Source of the DNA: Spirosoma sp.
GTDB lineage: Bacteria; Bacteroidota; Bacteroidia; Cytophagales; Spirosomataceae
Reading direction: 5' to 3'
Length of the DNA stretch: 6,127 nucleotides
Assembly: GCA_025351545.1 (NCBI GenBank)
Contig: JANXVQ010000020.1
Span: forward strand, 1 to 6,127
Position numbers and translations under genes: made by a program
Shown: positions 1 through 5,771 of the stretch, piece by piece
How positions within the stretch are numbered: position 1 is the stretch's first letter
Layout: each line of letters begins with the position of its first letter
Notes under the pieces: generated by a model
Database searches by the model: none
What the model was told of the DNA's origin: nothing
What the model saw: the letters and a program-made list of their open reading frames with translations, nothing else

Positions 1-600
1 CCTAAAGCGGCCATGTTTGATTTATTTGAACAAGGCTATAATTCATTATTTGAGCAACTTATCTCGTGCATCGTATCGATCCGAACACTCGACGAAACGA
101 CAATTCCTGTTTCACTACGCTTGTTCGAACAAGCCCGAACGCCTGAACAACTGCTCAAACTCGACATTCCAACGTTGACCGAATTATTGTACGGCACAAC
201 GTATCCTGATCAAAAAGCCTATACGATGCGCGGTATTGCCGAGCGAATTGTAAATGAATTCAACGGGGAACTGCCCGCCAATTTTGATACGCTGATTTCG
301 CTGAAAGGAGTCGGGCCAAAGTGTGCAAATCTGGCGTTGGGTGTAGCAACCGGGCAGGCCGCTATCAGCGTAGATGTCCACGTTCATCGGGTAGTAAATC
401 GCTGGGGATACGTGCATACAAAGCAGCCCGAACAAACGTTGAAAGTGCTTGAAAATCAGGCGCCCCGCGAACAATGGGTGAACATCAACCGACTGCTTAT
501 GCCATTCGGCAAGCATATTTGTACGGGCATATTGCCTCATTGTTCAATGTGTCCTGTGCTACCCTGGTGTGAACAAGTGGGCGTAGAGCGGCACCGGTAA
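1..600 (+). CDS. nth: Endonuclease III (DNA glycosylase/AP lyase), 5'-partial
   Basis: Base-excision repair enzyme of the HhH-GPD superfamily, expected to remove oxidised pyrimidines and nick abasic sites. The reading frame is open from base 1 (P-K-A-A before the first visible ATG at 13), and compared with E. coli Nth roughly 15-25 N-terminal residues are missing, so the true start lies before the window and the ATG at 13 is probably internal. Counting from that Met, the helix-hairpin-helix is LKGVGPKCAN (about 97-106), with catalytic Lys103; the catalytic Asp is D121 in SVDVHVHRV. The C-terminal [4Fe-4S] loop is intact, C170-X6-C177-X2-C180-X5-C186. The E. coli segment SAQATD is replaced by SIRTLDE. 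The gene ends in TAA 10 nt before the convergent DUF4468 gene, with no hairpin terminator between them. Family assignment is secure; exact base specificity cannot be read from the sequence. Confidence 0.95.
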   Translation, partial: PKAAMFDLFEQGYNSLFEQLISCIVSIRTLDETTIPVSLRLFEQARTPEQLLKLDIPTLTELLYGTTYPDQKAYTMRGIAERIVNEFNGELPANFDTLISLKGVGPKCANLALGVATGQAAISVDVHVHRVVNRWGYVHTKQPEQTLKVLENQAPREQWVNINRLLMPFGKHICTGILPHCSMCPVLPWCEQVGVERHR

Positions 601-610
601 ACTAATTCTT

Positions 611-1144
611 CTAGTTATCGTCGGTCAATGCTTGTTTCAGACTGGCTAACGTATCGCGGCAGGATTTGTCAATTTGGCGATATAAATTGGCTTGAGTGGC
701 AACGATCTGTTCGATCAATTTCTCGTTTTTAGCTATACTATCAGCAGGCATAGCCATGTCTTCGGCGGTTGAACTAGCCGCTCGAATAGGTTGTGTACGG
801 CCATTTTCTTCAACAATTAAATCTGTTATGGTTGCCCGATAACGACCAAATTTTGTTTCAATCGTAAGCGTGTACCGAACAGATTGTTTGTCGATCTGGT
901 AGAAGGTTCTGACAAACAGAATGCTATGTTCCTGGTCGAACTGCTGTTCGGCTTCGTTTGCTAACGGATAGTACTTGTTAGCCCATAAACGCGTCTGCTC
1001 CATAATTTGCCGGGCTGTCCGTTTGCTATCGGGTACACGTACAAGTTCCTGGTACTGAACCAGACCTGCATCATTGGTTGGCAGACGAACTTGCGCTAAC
1101 GAGTTGATTGAGAAAAATAGCGCGAGAATAAACAGATACTTCAT
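611..1144 (-). CDS. Secreted DUF4468 (TBP-like fold) domain protein
   Basis: A 177-aa exported protein of unknown function resembling the Bacteroidota DUF4468 family. I place the start at ATG 1142-1144, because it directly precedes a classical signal peptide (MKYLFILALFFSINSLA, cleavage likely after A17, before QVRLP). The frame is open 36 codons further upstream to an ATG at 1252, but that extension would bury the signal peptide and looks non-coding. The mature N-terminus has the family pattern 'LP-x-n-GLVQYQELVRVP' (about 21-38), then an amphipathic helix with W54 (TRLWANKYYP) and paired strands RYTLTIETKFGRYRATITDLIVEE (about 90-113). A charged helical tail (about 135-175, with EKLIEQIVATQANLYRQID) follows. 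There is no lipobox Cys, so a soluble periplasmic protein is more likely than a lipoprotein. It appears monocistronic. Upstream only a weak -7-like TATCTTCG (minus strand, 1205-1212) is visible. Family call moderately sure; role unknown. Confidence 0.85.
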   Translation of the reverse strand: MKYLFILALFFSINSLAQVRLPTNDAGLVQYQELVRVPDSKRTARQIMEQTRLWANKYYPLANEAEQQFDQEHSILFVRTFYQIDKQSVRYTLTIETKFGRYRATITDLIVEENGRTQPIRAASSTAEDMAMPADSIAKNEKLIEQIVATQANLYRQIDKSCRDTLASLKQALTDDN

Positions 1145-1351
1145 CGTAAAACCGCTTCGGGTAAATAGAATAGGCCAGTAAGTAGCCCTTATTAAAACTG
1201 AATACGAAGATAAGGACAGGAATGATTGGATAATAACGCTGGCGTCAACCAAATGTGAACGGTGGGATGTCAGGCAATGATTCAGTACTTTCTACTGGCT
1301 AAATTTCACCCTCTTTTATACACTATGACACTGTACATCAACTTCCACTAA

Positions 1352-1399
1352 CCGTCAGGCGATGTATTGAACTATTAAGTTTAATACATCGCCTGACGG
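1352..1399. repeat. Long near-perfect palindrome (22-bp stem, 4-nt loop)
   Basis: The arms CCGTCAGGCGATGTATT (1352-1368) and its exact reverse complement (1383-1399) match at 17 of 17 bases. The stem then continues inward through 1369-1373 against 1378-1382 with one G-T pair, leaving the loop ATTA (1374-1377). Neither side carries the T-run expected of an intrinsic terminator, and no gene on either strand ends here: the neighbouring DUF4468 gene is transcribed away from it. It could be a REP-like or MITE-like element, a protein-binding site or a structured RNA element. The structure is plain in the sequence; its function is unknown. Confidence 0.85.
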
Positions 1400-1642
1400 G
1401 CATTTTAATACTGTTCAGGAAGTCCGTTACTATGCCGCTGATTATGGCTTTTTTTGTCAGCATCGTTTTACTGTAGTCTACCGTTTTCTTAAAAATAGAT
1501 ATCTTCTCAATTTGCTGATCAGCACGAAACGACTGAAACCAATAATAGGAAAATAGGGGCGTTTCCGGGAAAGGGTTGCACTGATAGCAGGAGCCTAAAA
1601 TTACATAAATTCATAACGCTGTTTACAGGGTACGCTTATACG

Positions 1643-1660
1643 TCTGATCAGAAGGATTTT
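1643..1660 (+). promoter_or_regulatory. Possible Shine-Dalgarno and adjacent TCTGATCAGA palindrome before the small ORF
   Basis: The string AGAAGGA (1650-1656) lies 4 nt before the ATG at 1661, resembling a ribosome-binding site, which the other genes here lack. It overlaps the 10-bp palindrome TCTGATCAGA (1643-1652). Both are short and may be chance. This is weak support for translation of the following ORF. Confidence 0.3.
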
Positions 1661-1849
1661 ATGAAGATTGACGTAACCTTTTTGAATTACGCTAGCTTTC
1701 TGTCGTTCCGCACCAACACGTCTGTTCCCCGGGCGCAACCTTTCTGGATCAGGGCTGTAATTCTCAAAGGCACAAAGGGTGGGCATGTTGCGGTTGACAA
1801 ATACCAGAATTATGAAGATCTGAAGCGGGACTTTAATCTACCTGATTGA
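1661..1849 (+). CDS. Small hypothetical protein (62 aa), doubtful
   Basis: I do not recognise this protein. It reads MKIDVTFLNYASFLSF at the start and ends GGHVAVDKYQNYEDLKRDFNLPD, a hydrophilic tail that looks like a genuine folded-protein sequence. The middle has Trp and several basic residues; there is no signal peptide or membrane segment. For coding: an AGAAGGA site just upstream and codon choice resembling the neighbours, with G/C common at third positions. Against: short length, no recognisable promoter, and the frame stays open upstream to 1499 without a start, which also fits the 3' remnant of a decayed larger gene. The overlapping minus-strand ORF (1601-1786) is less plausible. It could be an orphan protein, a remnant, or non-coding. 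Confidence 0.35.
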   Translation: MKIDVTFLNYASFLSFRTNTSVPRAQPFWIRAVILKGTKGGHVAVDKYQNYEDLKRDFNLPD

Positions 1850-1978
1850 CATAAAAAAGTATTAATGAAGGGACAACACTAAAAACGATCAGCTCTTTTT
1901 AAATCAGACGCTTAAATATCTATAAATTTTTTTGAGTATTTGAATCTAATATATTATTGTTTTCGTATATTCGTTAAC

Positions 1979-2050
1979 AATAGGGCTTATAGGGCTTAAA
2001 AGAGGAAGGTTGGGACAGGCTCGAGCAATTGCTCGGGCTTCTGTTTTTTT
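1979..2050 (+). ncRNA. Candidate small RNA or orphan transcript
   Basis: A strong plus-strand terminator (2015-2050) has no convincing gene just before it: the nearest plus ORF ends 165 nt upstream and is doubtful, and no plus-strand gene follows. About 10 nt before the proposed 5' end lies a -7-like box TATATTCG (1966-1973, five of six fixed bases of TAnnTTTG). A TTTG (1939-1942) sits 23 nt upstream of that box, a somewhat long spacing. The transcript would be about 70 nt, starting with a tandem repeat of ATAGGGCTT (1980-1988, 1989-1997) followed by a purine-rich AAAAGAGGAAGG. The 5' end is a guess. It does not resemble 6S, SRP, tmRNA or RNase P RNA. It may instead be the 3' UTR of the small ORF. 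Confidence 0.35.
2015..2050 (+). terminator. Intrinsic terminator, plus strand
   Basis: The stem GCTCGAGC / GCTCGGGC (2019-2026 with 2031-2038, one G-T pair) has the loop AATT. ACAG (2015-2018) can pair with CTGT (2041-2044) across a TT bulge. Seven T residues follow (2044-2050). It terminates rightward transcription from the small ORF or the candidate small RNA. Confidence 0.8.
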
Positions 2051-2093
2051 ATTGGGCTAACTCCTTGAGTAAACCTTGATGGATTTGCTATTT

Positions 2094-2130
2094 AAGGAAA
2101 AGCCTGACTGATTGAGTCAGGCTTTTCCTT
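2094..2130. terminator. Bidirectional intrinsic terminator
   Basis: A perfect 16-bp inverted repeat (AAGGAAAAGCCTGACT at 2094-2109 and its complement at 2115-2130) encloses the loop GATTG. The GC-rich core is flanked by A-rich and T-rich arms, so either strand gives a hairpin followed by a CTTTTCCTT tract. Its main role is probably to end the minus-strand GH3-dinB operon, whose last stop codon is about 77 nt away. Confidence 0.85.
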
Positions 2131-2206
2131 ATCTACTGCTGCTGAAGATTGGCGTATTAATTTGTTTCCGCCATATAACTCCACGCACTGACTGCCATGT
2201 GCCCAA

Positions 2207-2662
2207 TTAGCTTTCCCGCTTCCAGACAATGAAATCTGTGATGGGCGCTTCCTGGAGCATAGGCCGGATGAGCTGCACTACCTGGCCGCGGTGGTAGGCG
2301 GCATGGTGACTTAAATGAGTTAAAATATCGACCACCTGGCTCTGATAAGAAATGCCTTTCGAGTTCACATAATTAACCAACTGAAGTAGTTTAGATTCGG
2401 TAAGACCCGACAAATGACTAACTATCTGCCGGTGCTGTCGTTCGGCGGTTTCGCCCATCCAGCTAACCGGAATGTCTTCCCAAATGGTTACAAAAGTCGA
2501 GGCACGGGTAACCCGGCCGAACCACACGTGTTGCGCCGACAAAATATGCCCCATAACAGCAAGGGCCCTGGCGGGCGGATTGCTGATGGTTTCGATTGTA
2601 TCAATGAGCCCTCTGTTGGCCCAGAGTTCATAATCCAGTAACTCAATCAGATAGCCTTTCAT
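2207..2662 (-). CDS. DinB/DfsB family protein
   Basis: A 151-aa cytoplasmic protein of the DinB-like four-helix superfamily, close to the usual family length. Members bind a divalent metal through three histidines; some are thiol-S-transferases (for example bacillithiol transferase BstA), while most have no known substrate. Likely ligands are H39 (MGHILSAQHVWFGR, H45 an alternative) and H120 and H124 in the signature H-AAY-H-RGQ near the C-terminus. The N-terminal YLIELLDYELWANRGLIDTI is the typical first helix with the conserved Y/W-A-N. There is no signal peptide. The ATG at 2660-2662 shares its A with the TAA stop of the upstream GH3 gene (TAATG), so translation is probably coupled, and the gene is second in a two-gene operon ending at the 2094-2130 hairpin. 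Family call is firm; the biochemical role is open. Despite the name it is not DNA polymerase IV. Confidence 0.93.
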   Translation of the reverse strand: MKGYLIELLDYELWANRGLIDTIETISNPPARALAVMGHILSAQHVWFGRVTRASTFVTIWEDIPVSWMGETAERQHRQIVSHLSGLTESKLLQLVNYVNSKGISYQSQVVDILTHLSHHAAYHRGQVVQLIRPMLQEAPITDFIVWKRES

Positions 2663-5600
2663 TACAGTCCACGTTTTGTTGCCTGATATAATGCTTCGAC
2701 AATATTGGTGCGCGTATTAAGATTTCCAAGTTTAGGATTATTTCGGGTAGGATAAACGCGGTTGCATAAAAATATGTAGGTCAGGTTATAGGCCGGATCG
2801 GGTTCAACCCACACAAATGTACCGGTATATCCCGAATGCCCGTAACTGGCCTTGGTTGCCGATTTAGGCGCATTTCCTGTAAATGTAAACGATGGTTTAT
2901 CGAAACCCAGTCCGCGCCGATTGCCTGATTCCGGGAACTGATAGCGCGTAAACTCAGCGATTGTTTTGGCCGTAATAAATTGTTGCCCCGCATAACTACC
3001 CCTCTGGCGGTACATTTCATAAACCTTCATTAAGTCATTGGCCGACCCGAACAGCCCCGCATGACCCGACAGGCCACTGAGCATAGCCGCGCCCTCATCA
3101 TGCACGCGTCCCCAAATAAGCGTTTTGCGGAATAGAGAATCGTATTCGGTTGGAACAATGCGATTGAGAGAATAAAACCGGCGCGGCAGGAAGGTGAGCG
3201 TAGAGGCACCAAGCGGTTTGTAAAAGGTCGTTTTGAGATAGTCTTCAAAATTATCACCCGTCAATCGTTTCACAATTTGGGGATATAAAATGAACGATAA
3301 GTCGGAGTAGACATATTCTTTCTTCTCGTTCAGGGGTGAATCTCTGATTTGCTGAAAGATGGTTTTGGAATACTTTCTGAACTCATACAAACTATCCGTT
3401 ACTTCAATCGAATACCGCCCGGACTGTTTTGATTTGAAGGTTTTGTGTTTCCACGAACCGTCTGGATTTTTAGTATCTACCCAAAACGGAATGAAGGCTT
3501 TTAGCCGGGCCTGATGAGTCAGCACGTCACGCCAGAGTAAATCGGCCTTGTTTGATTTCTTGAAATCGGGCAGATAATCGGCCATTTTTCCGTTCAGGTT
3601 AAACTTTCCTTCGTCTACTAACCGCATCAGGGCGGGGGTCGACGTGCTTACTTTCGTAACCGATGCCATATCATAGAGATCATCTAGTTGCACCGTTTTT
3701 GGCTCTGCACCAAGCGAGGCATCGTAGGTATGCTGGCCGTAGGCTTTGCGGAAAATGACCTTGCCATCTTTGGCCATTTGTACTACGCAACCCGGAAACG
3801 CCTTTTGTGACAAGGCCACATTCACCAACGAATCGACTTGCTGGGTCAGGAACCGACTGTCGATGCCCACTTCTTCGGGAATCGTGTATTTGAGTCGCCC
3901 GTTGGGCTGAATGGTTAAGCCGTCGCCCACCCGAAAACGTTGATTGACCGTTACAGGTAGTTTTCCCGATGCACCGATAGCGCCAAAAATTAATTGCGCC
4001 GACAGTTCTTCTGCATAATTGGTTAATTGATAGGGCATTATAATAGCACGAGCCTGTTCAATATTGCGACTGGGCTGGGCCGTATCCATCGGAAACGTCA
4101 GTTTGTCCAGCGCGTAAACGTTGCCAAACACGGTTACAACAGCCTTCCCGGTAGCCACTAACTCGCCAACGAGTCCAGCCGTTTTGGTTTGCAGGCCATA
4201 TTTTGCTGCGGGGCGGATGTTGTTCAGGTGAACATCTACCAGAATCAGGTTATAGTTTTTGAGCGAATCCCGCACCAATGCCAGCGTCGAATCGGGTGTT
4301 TTGGATGTCACATTAAAGTGATCGATTTGCGTATAATTCCCTGCCATCTGCTGAAAAGCGGTGAGTTTATCGCTCTCAATGGCTATCGACGCAATCCGTA
4401 ACGTGTCCAGCCGTTGCAGGGGCAACAGGCTCTGATCATTTTTCAAAACAGTCAGGCTGCGTTCCGTGAATTTACGGTTGAGTAAGTCGTCTTGCACCGG
4501 GTTGAGATCGCTGATCAGATTATCCAGCACGATGGGTTTATTCTGATCCAATCCAACCCACGCTTTGGCACGCAGTACTTTCAGGCAACGGGCATCCAGC
4601 GAGGTTTGTGTAATACGACCGTCGGCAATAGCCTGTTTGATCTGGGCCAGCGCAGCCGGAACATCTTCGGTAAATTCCAGAACGTCCATTCCTGCCTCCA
4701 AACCCAGTTCATCGGCCTTTCCCGATGGGAAATATTTTGTTACGCCTTTCATATTCATGGCGTCTGAAAAGATCAGGCCCTGAAAACCCAGTTCGTTCTT
4801 GAGCAAGTTAGTGACAATGGCGGGCGAGAGCGTTGACGGGCGGTTACGGGTTGTATCGAGAGCCGGGATGCTTAAATGGGCAATCATGACGCCCGCTGCT
4901 CCGGCATTGATAAGCTGCCGGAATGGATATAATTCGAGCGAGTCGAGTTGGGCACGGCTTTTACCAATTAGCGGCAAATCGTAATGCGAATCGGTGCCGG
5001 TATCGCCATGTCCGGGAAAATGTTTCAGGCTGGTTAACAGATGGTTATCCTGCATGCCACGCATGTAAGCGAGCGCCTTCCGCGTAACCTCGTACTTATC
5101 TTCGCCGAATGACCGGAAATTAATGACCGGATTATTGGGGTTGTTATTAACATCGACCGATGGGGCGAAATTGACGTGAACACCCAGTCGACGCGCCTGT
5201 TTGGCCAGATTAACACCCATTTGGTAAATAAGTGAATCGGAACTCGCACCCTGCATGGCGCCGAGCGTCATCTGGTACGGATACCGAACTGTGCTGTCGA
5301 GCCGCATGGCCAATCCCCATTCGGCATCCATTGCGATCAGCAACGGCACCGCCGAACTCGCTTGCAAACGATTTGTGAGTCGCGCCTGCCGGACAGGACC
5401 ACCCTGAAACATCACGACTCCACCGAGTTTATTGGTTTTTACCAGCGTTAAAAGAGAATCTTCGTAGGCGGGTTTTCGGTTCGAGTAACCCGCCACCATG
5501 ATTAGCTGGGCAATGCGATCATCGGGTGTCATATTCGTAAACACCGAATCGGCCCAGCAATTCTGGCGGGCGTTAAGCTGTAAAAATGTTGGTGCCGTTT

Positions 5601-5670
5601 TTTGCGCGAACGCTGTAAAGGACAATAAAACGCTGAAGAAACCAAAAAGAGCAGACCGACAGAAGGACAT
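2662..5670 (-). CDS. Secreted GH3 beta-N-acetylglucosaminidase-like / beta-lactamase-fold serine hydrolase fusion
   Basis: A 1002-aa two-enzyme protein exported to the periplasm. I start it at ATG 5668-5670; a TTG two codons upstream is possible. The signal peptide ends SFTAFA, before QKTAP, with no lipobox Cys. The GH3 catalytic domain (about 35-385) has MDAEWG (D115, E117), the NagZ-type signature KHFPGHG-x4-DSH (K216 to H229, with the presumed D227/H229 acid-base pair) and nucleophile D303 in FSDAMNM. A GH3 alpha/beta sandwich follows (about 400-585). The C-terminal class C beta-lactamase/esterase-like domain (about 600-1000) has SVTK (S670, K673), YSD (Y788) and HSG (H945). Both active sites look intact. 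The NagZ-type signature suggests release of GlcNAc from peptidoglycan or related glycans; the second domain could be a peptidase or esterase, and true beta-lactamase activity is not implied. This architecture is known in Bacteroidota. It is the first gene of an operon with dinB. Confidence 0.96.
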   Translation of the reverse strand: MSFCRSALFGFFSVLLSFTAFAQKTAPTFLQLNARQNCWADSVFTNMTPDDRIAQLIMVAGYSNRKPAYEDSLLTLVKTNKLGGVVMFQGGPVRQARLTNRLQASSAVPLLIAMDAEWGLAMRLDSTVRYPYQMTLGAMQGASSDSLIYQMGVNLAKQARRLGVHVNFAPSVDVNNNPNNPVINFRSFGEDKYEVTRKALAYMRGMQDNHLLTSLKHFPGHGDTGTDSHYDLPLIGKSRAQLDSLELYPFRQLINAGAAGVMIAHLSIPALDTTRNRPSTLSPAIVTNLLKNELGFQGLIFSDAMNMKGVTKYFPSGKADELGLEAGMDVLEFTEDVPAALAQIKQAIADGRITQTSLDARCLKVLRAKAWVGLDQNKPIVLDNLISDLNPVQDDLLNRKFTERSLTVLKNDQSLLPLQRLDTLRIASIAIESDKLTAFQQMAGNYTQIDHFNVTSKTPDSTLALVRDSLKNYNLILVDVHLNNIRPAAKYGLQTKTAGLVGELVATGKAVVTVFGNVYALDKLTFPMDTAQPSRNIEQARAIIMPYQLTNYAEELSAQLIFGAIGASGKLPVTVNQRFRVGDGLTIQPNGRLKYTIPEEVGIDSRFLTQQVDSLVNVALSQKAFPGCVVQMAKDGKVIFRKAYGQHTYDASLGAEPKTVQLDDLYDMASVTKVSTSTPALMRLVDEGKFNLNGKMADYLPDFKKSNKADLLWRDVLTHQARLKAFIPFWVDTKNPDGSWKHKTFKSKQSGRYSIEVTDSLYEFRKYSKTIFQQIRDSPLNEKKEYVYSDLSFILYPQIVKRLTGDNFEDYLKTTFYKPLGASTLTFLPRRFYSLNRIVPTEYDSLFRKTLIWGRVHDEGAAMLSGLSGHAGLFGSANDLMKVYEMYRQRGSYAGQQFITAKTIAEFTRYQFPESGNRRGLGFDKPSFTFTGNAPKSATKASYGHSGYTGTFVWVEPDPAYNLTYIFLCNRVYPTRNNPKLGNLNTRTNIVEALYQATKRGL

Positions 5671-5698
5671 GAGCAAGTGAATTGGGGTCGTGATGAGC

Positions 5699-5706
5699 CA
5701 AAATTA
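5699..5706 (-). promoter_or_regulatory. Bacteroidota -7 promoter box for the GH3-dinB operon
   Basis: Read on the minus strand this is TAATTTTG, a perfect match to the Bacteroidota -7 consensus TAnnTTTG. It would place transcription start near 5692 and leave a leader of about 20 nt before the ATG at 5670. No TTTG is seen at the usual -33 spacing, where the sequence is the stem of the preceding terminator. The position fits well, but the motif is short. Confidence 0.6.
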
Positions 5707-5712
5707 CAAAAA

Positions 5713-5754
5713 AGTGCCCTCGCTATTTCATTAAAAGAGAATAGCGAGGGCACT
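5713..5754 (-). terminator. Intrinsic terminator of the outer-membrane barrel gene
   Basis: A perfect 15-bp inverted repeat (AGTGCCCTCGCTATT at 5713-5727, complement at 5740-5754) has a 12-nt loop. On the minus strand it is followed by a run of six T residues counting the last stem base (TTTTTTG), the layout of a Rho-independent terminator. It starts 17 nt after the stop of the barrel gene and ends just before the promoter box of the next operon. Confidence 0.88.
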
Positions 5755-5771
5755 GGGCTTAAAGTAAAAAT

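Larger units (their letters stand above)
1145..1660. other. Intergenic region without a convincing gene
   Basis: About 515 bases upstream of the DUF4468 gene. It contains the palindrome at 1352-1399, an imperfect direct copy of part of its arm (GTCAGGCAATG at 1269-1279 against GTCAGGCGATG at 1354-1364), and two 10-bp palindromes with core TGATCA at 1514-1523 and 1643-1652. Plus-strand frame 2 stays open from 1499 into the small ORF at 1661 but has no ATG, and its codons do not look selected. I see no tRNA, rRNA or known riboswitch. The right-hand part could be the decayed remains of a gene. Confidence 0.6.
1850..2206. other. AT-rich intergenic region with two terminators
   Basis: A stretch with no gene, between the doubtful small ORF and the end of the DinB gene. 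Its first 130 bases are very AT-rich. It contains a candidate small-RNA unit ending in a plus-strand terminator (2015-2050) and a second, bidirectional hairpin (2094-2130). From 2131 to 2206 I see only a 13-codon minus-strand ORF, too short to support. Confidence 0.6.

Noticed and set aside
1205..1212. TATCTTCG on the minus strand as a -7 promoter box for the DUF4468 gene
   Set aside because: It matches five of six fixed bases, but no TTTG lies at a suitable distance upstream, and it is about 60 nt from the start codon. Too weak to annotate.
1145..1252. N-terminal extension of the DUF4468 protein to an ATG at 1252
   Set aside because: It would place 36 residues before a typical signal peptide; the start at 1144 gives the expected export signal and family length.
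1439..1465. GCTGA ... TCAGC hairpin with a T-run near 1448-1455 as a terminator
   Set aside because: The stem is only 5 bp and the T-run lies inside the loop, not after the stem.
1601..1786. 61-aa minus-strand ORF opposite the small plus-strand ORF
   Set aside because: Composition is unlike a folded protein, there is no upstream signal, and it overlaps the more coding-like plus-strand frame.
2131..2206. 13-codon minus-strand ORF (MAVSAWSYMAETN) after the DinB gene
   Set aside because: Too short, with no ribosome-binding site or known family; expected by chance.
5467..5494. 8-bp inverted repeat GGCGGGTT / AACCCGCC with a 12-nt loop containing GGTTCGAGT, resembling a tRNA T-arm
   Set aside because: It lies inside the well-supported GH3 coding region (residues around GYSNRKPAYED), no acceptor or anticodon arm can be built around it, and an 8-bp stem is not unusual there.
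5668..5676. TTG at 5674-5676 as the start of the GH3/hydrolase gene
   Set aside because: The ATG two codons downstream is a better initiator and gives the same signal peptide.
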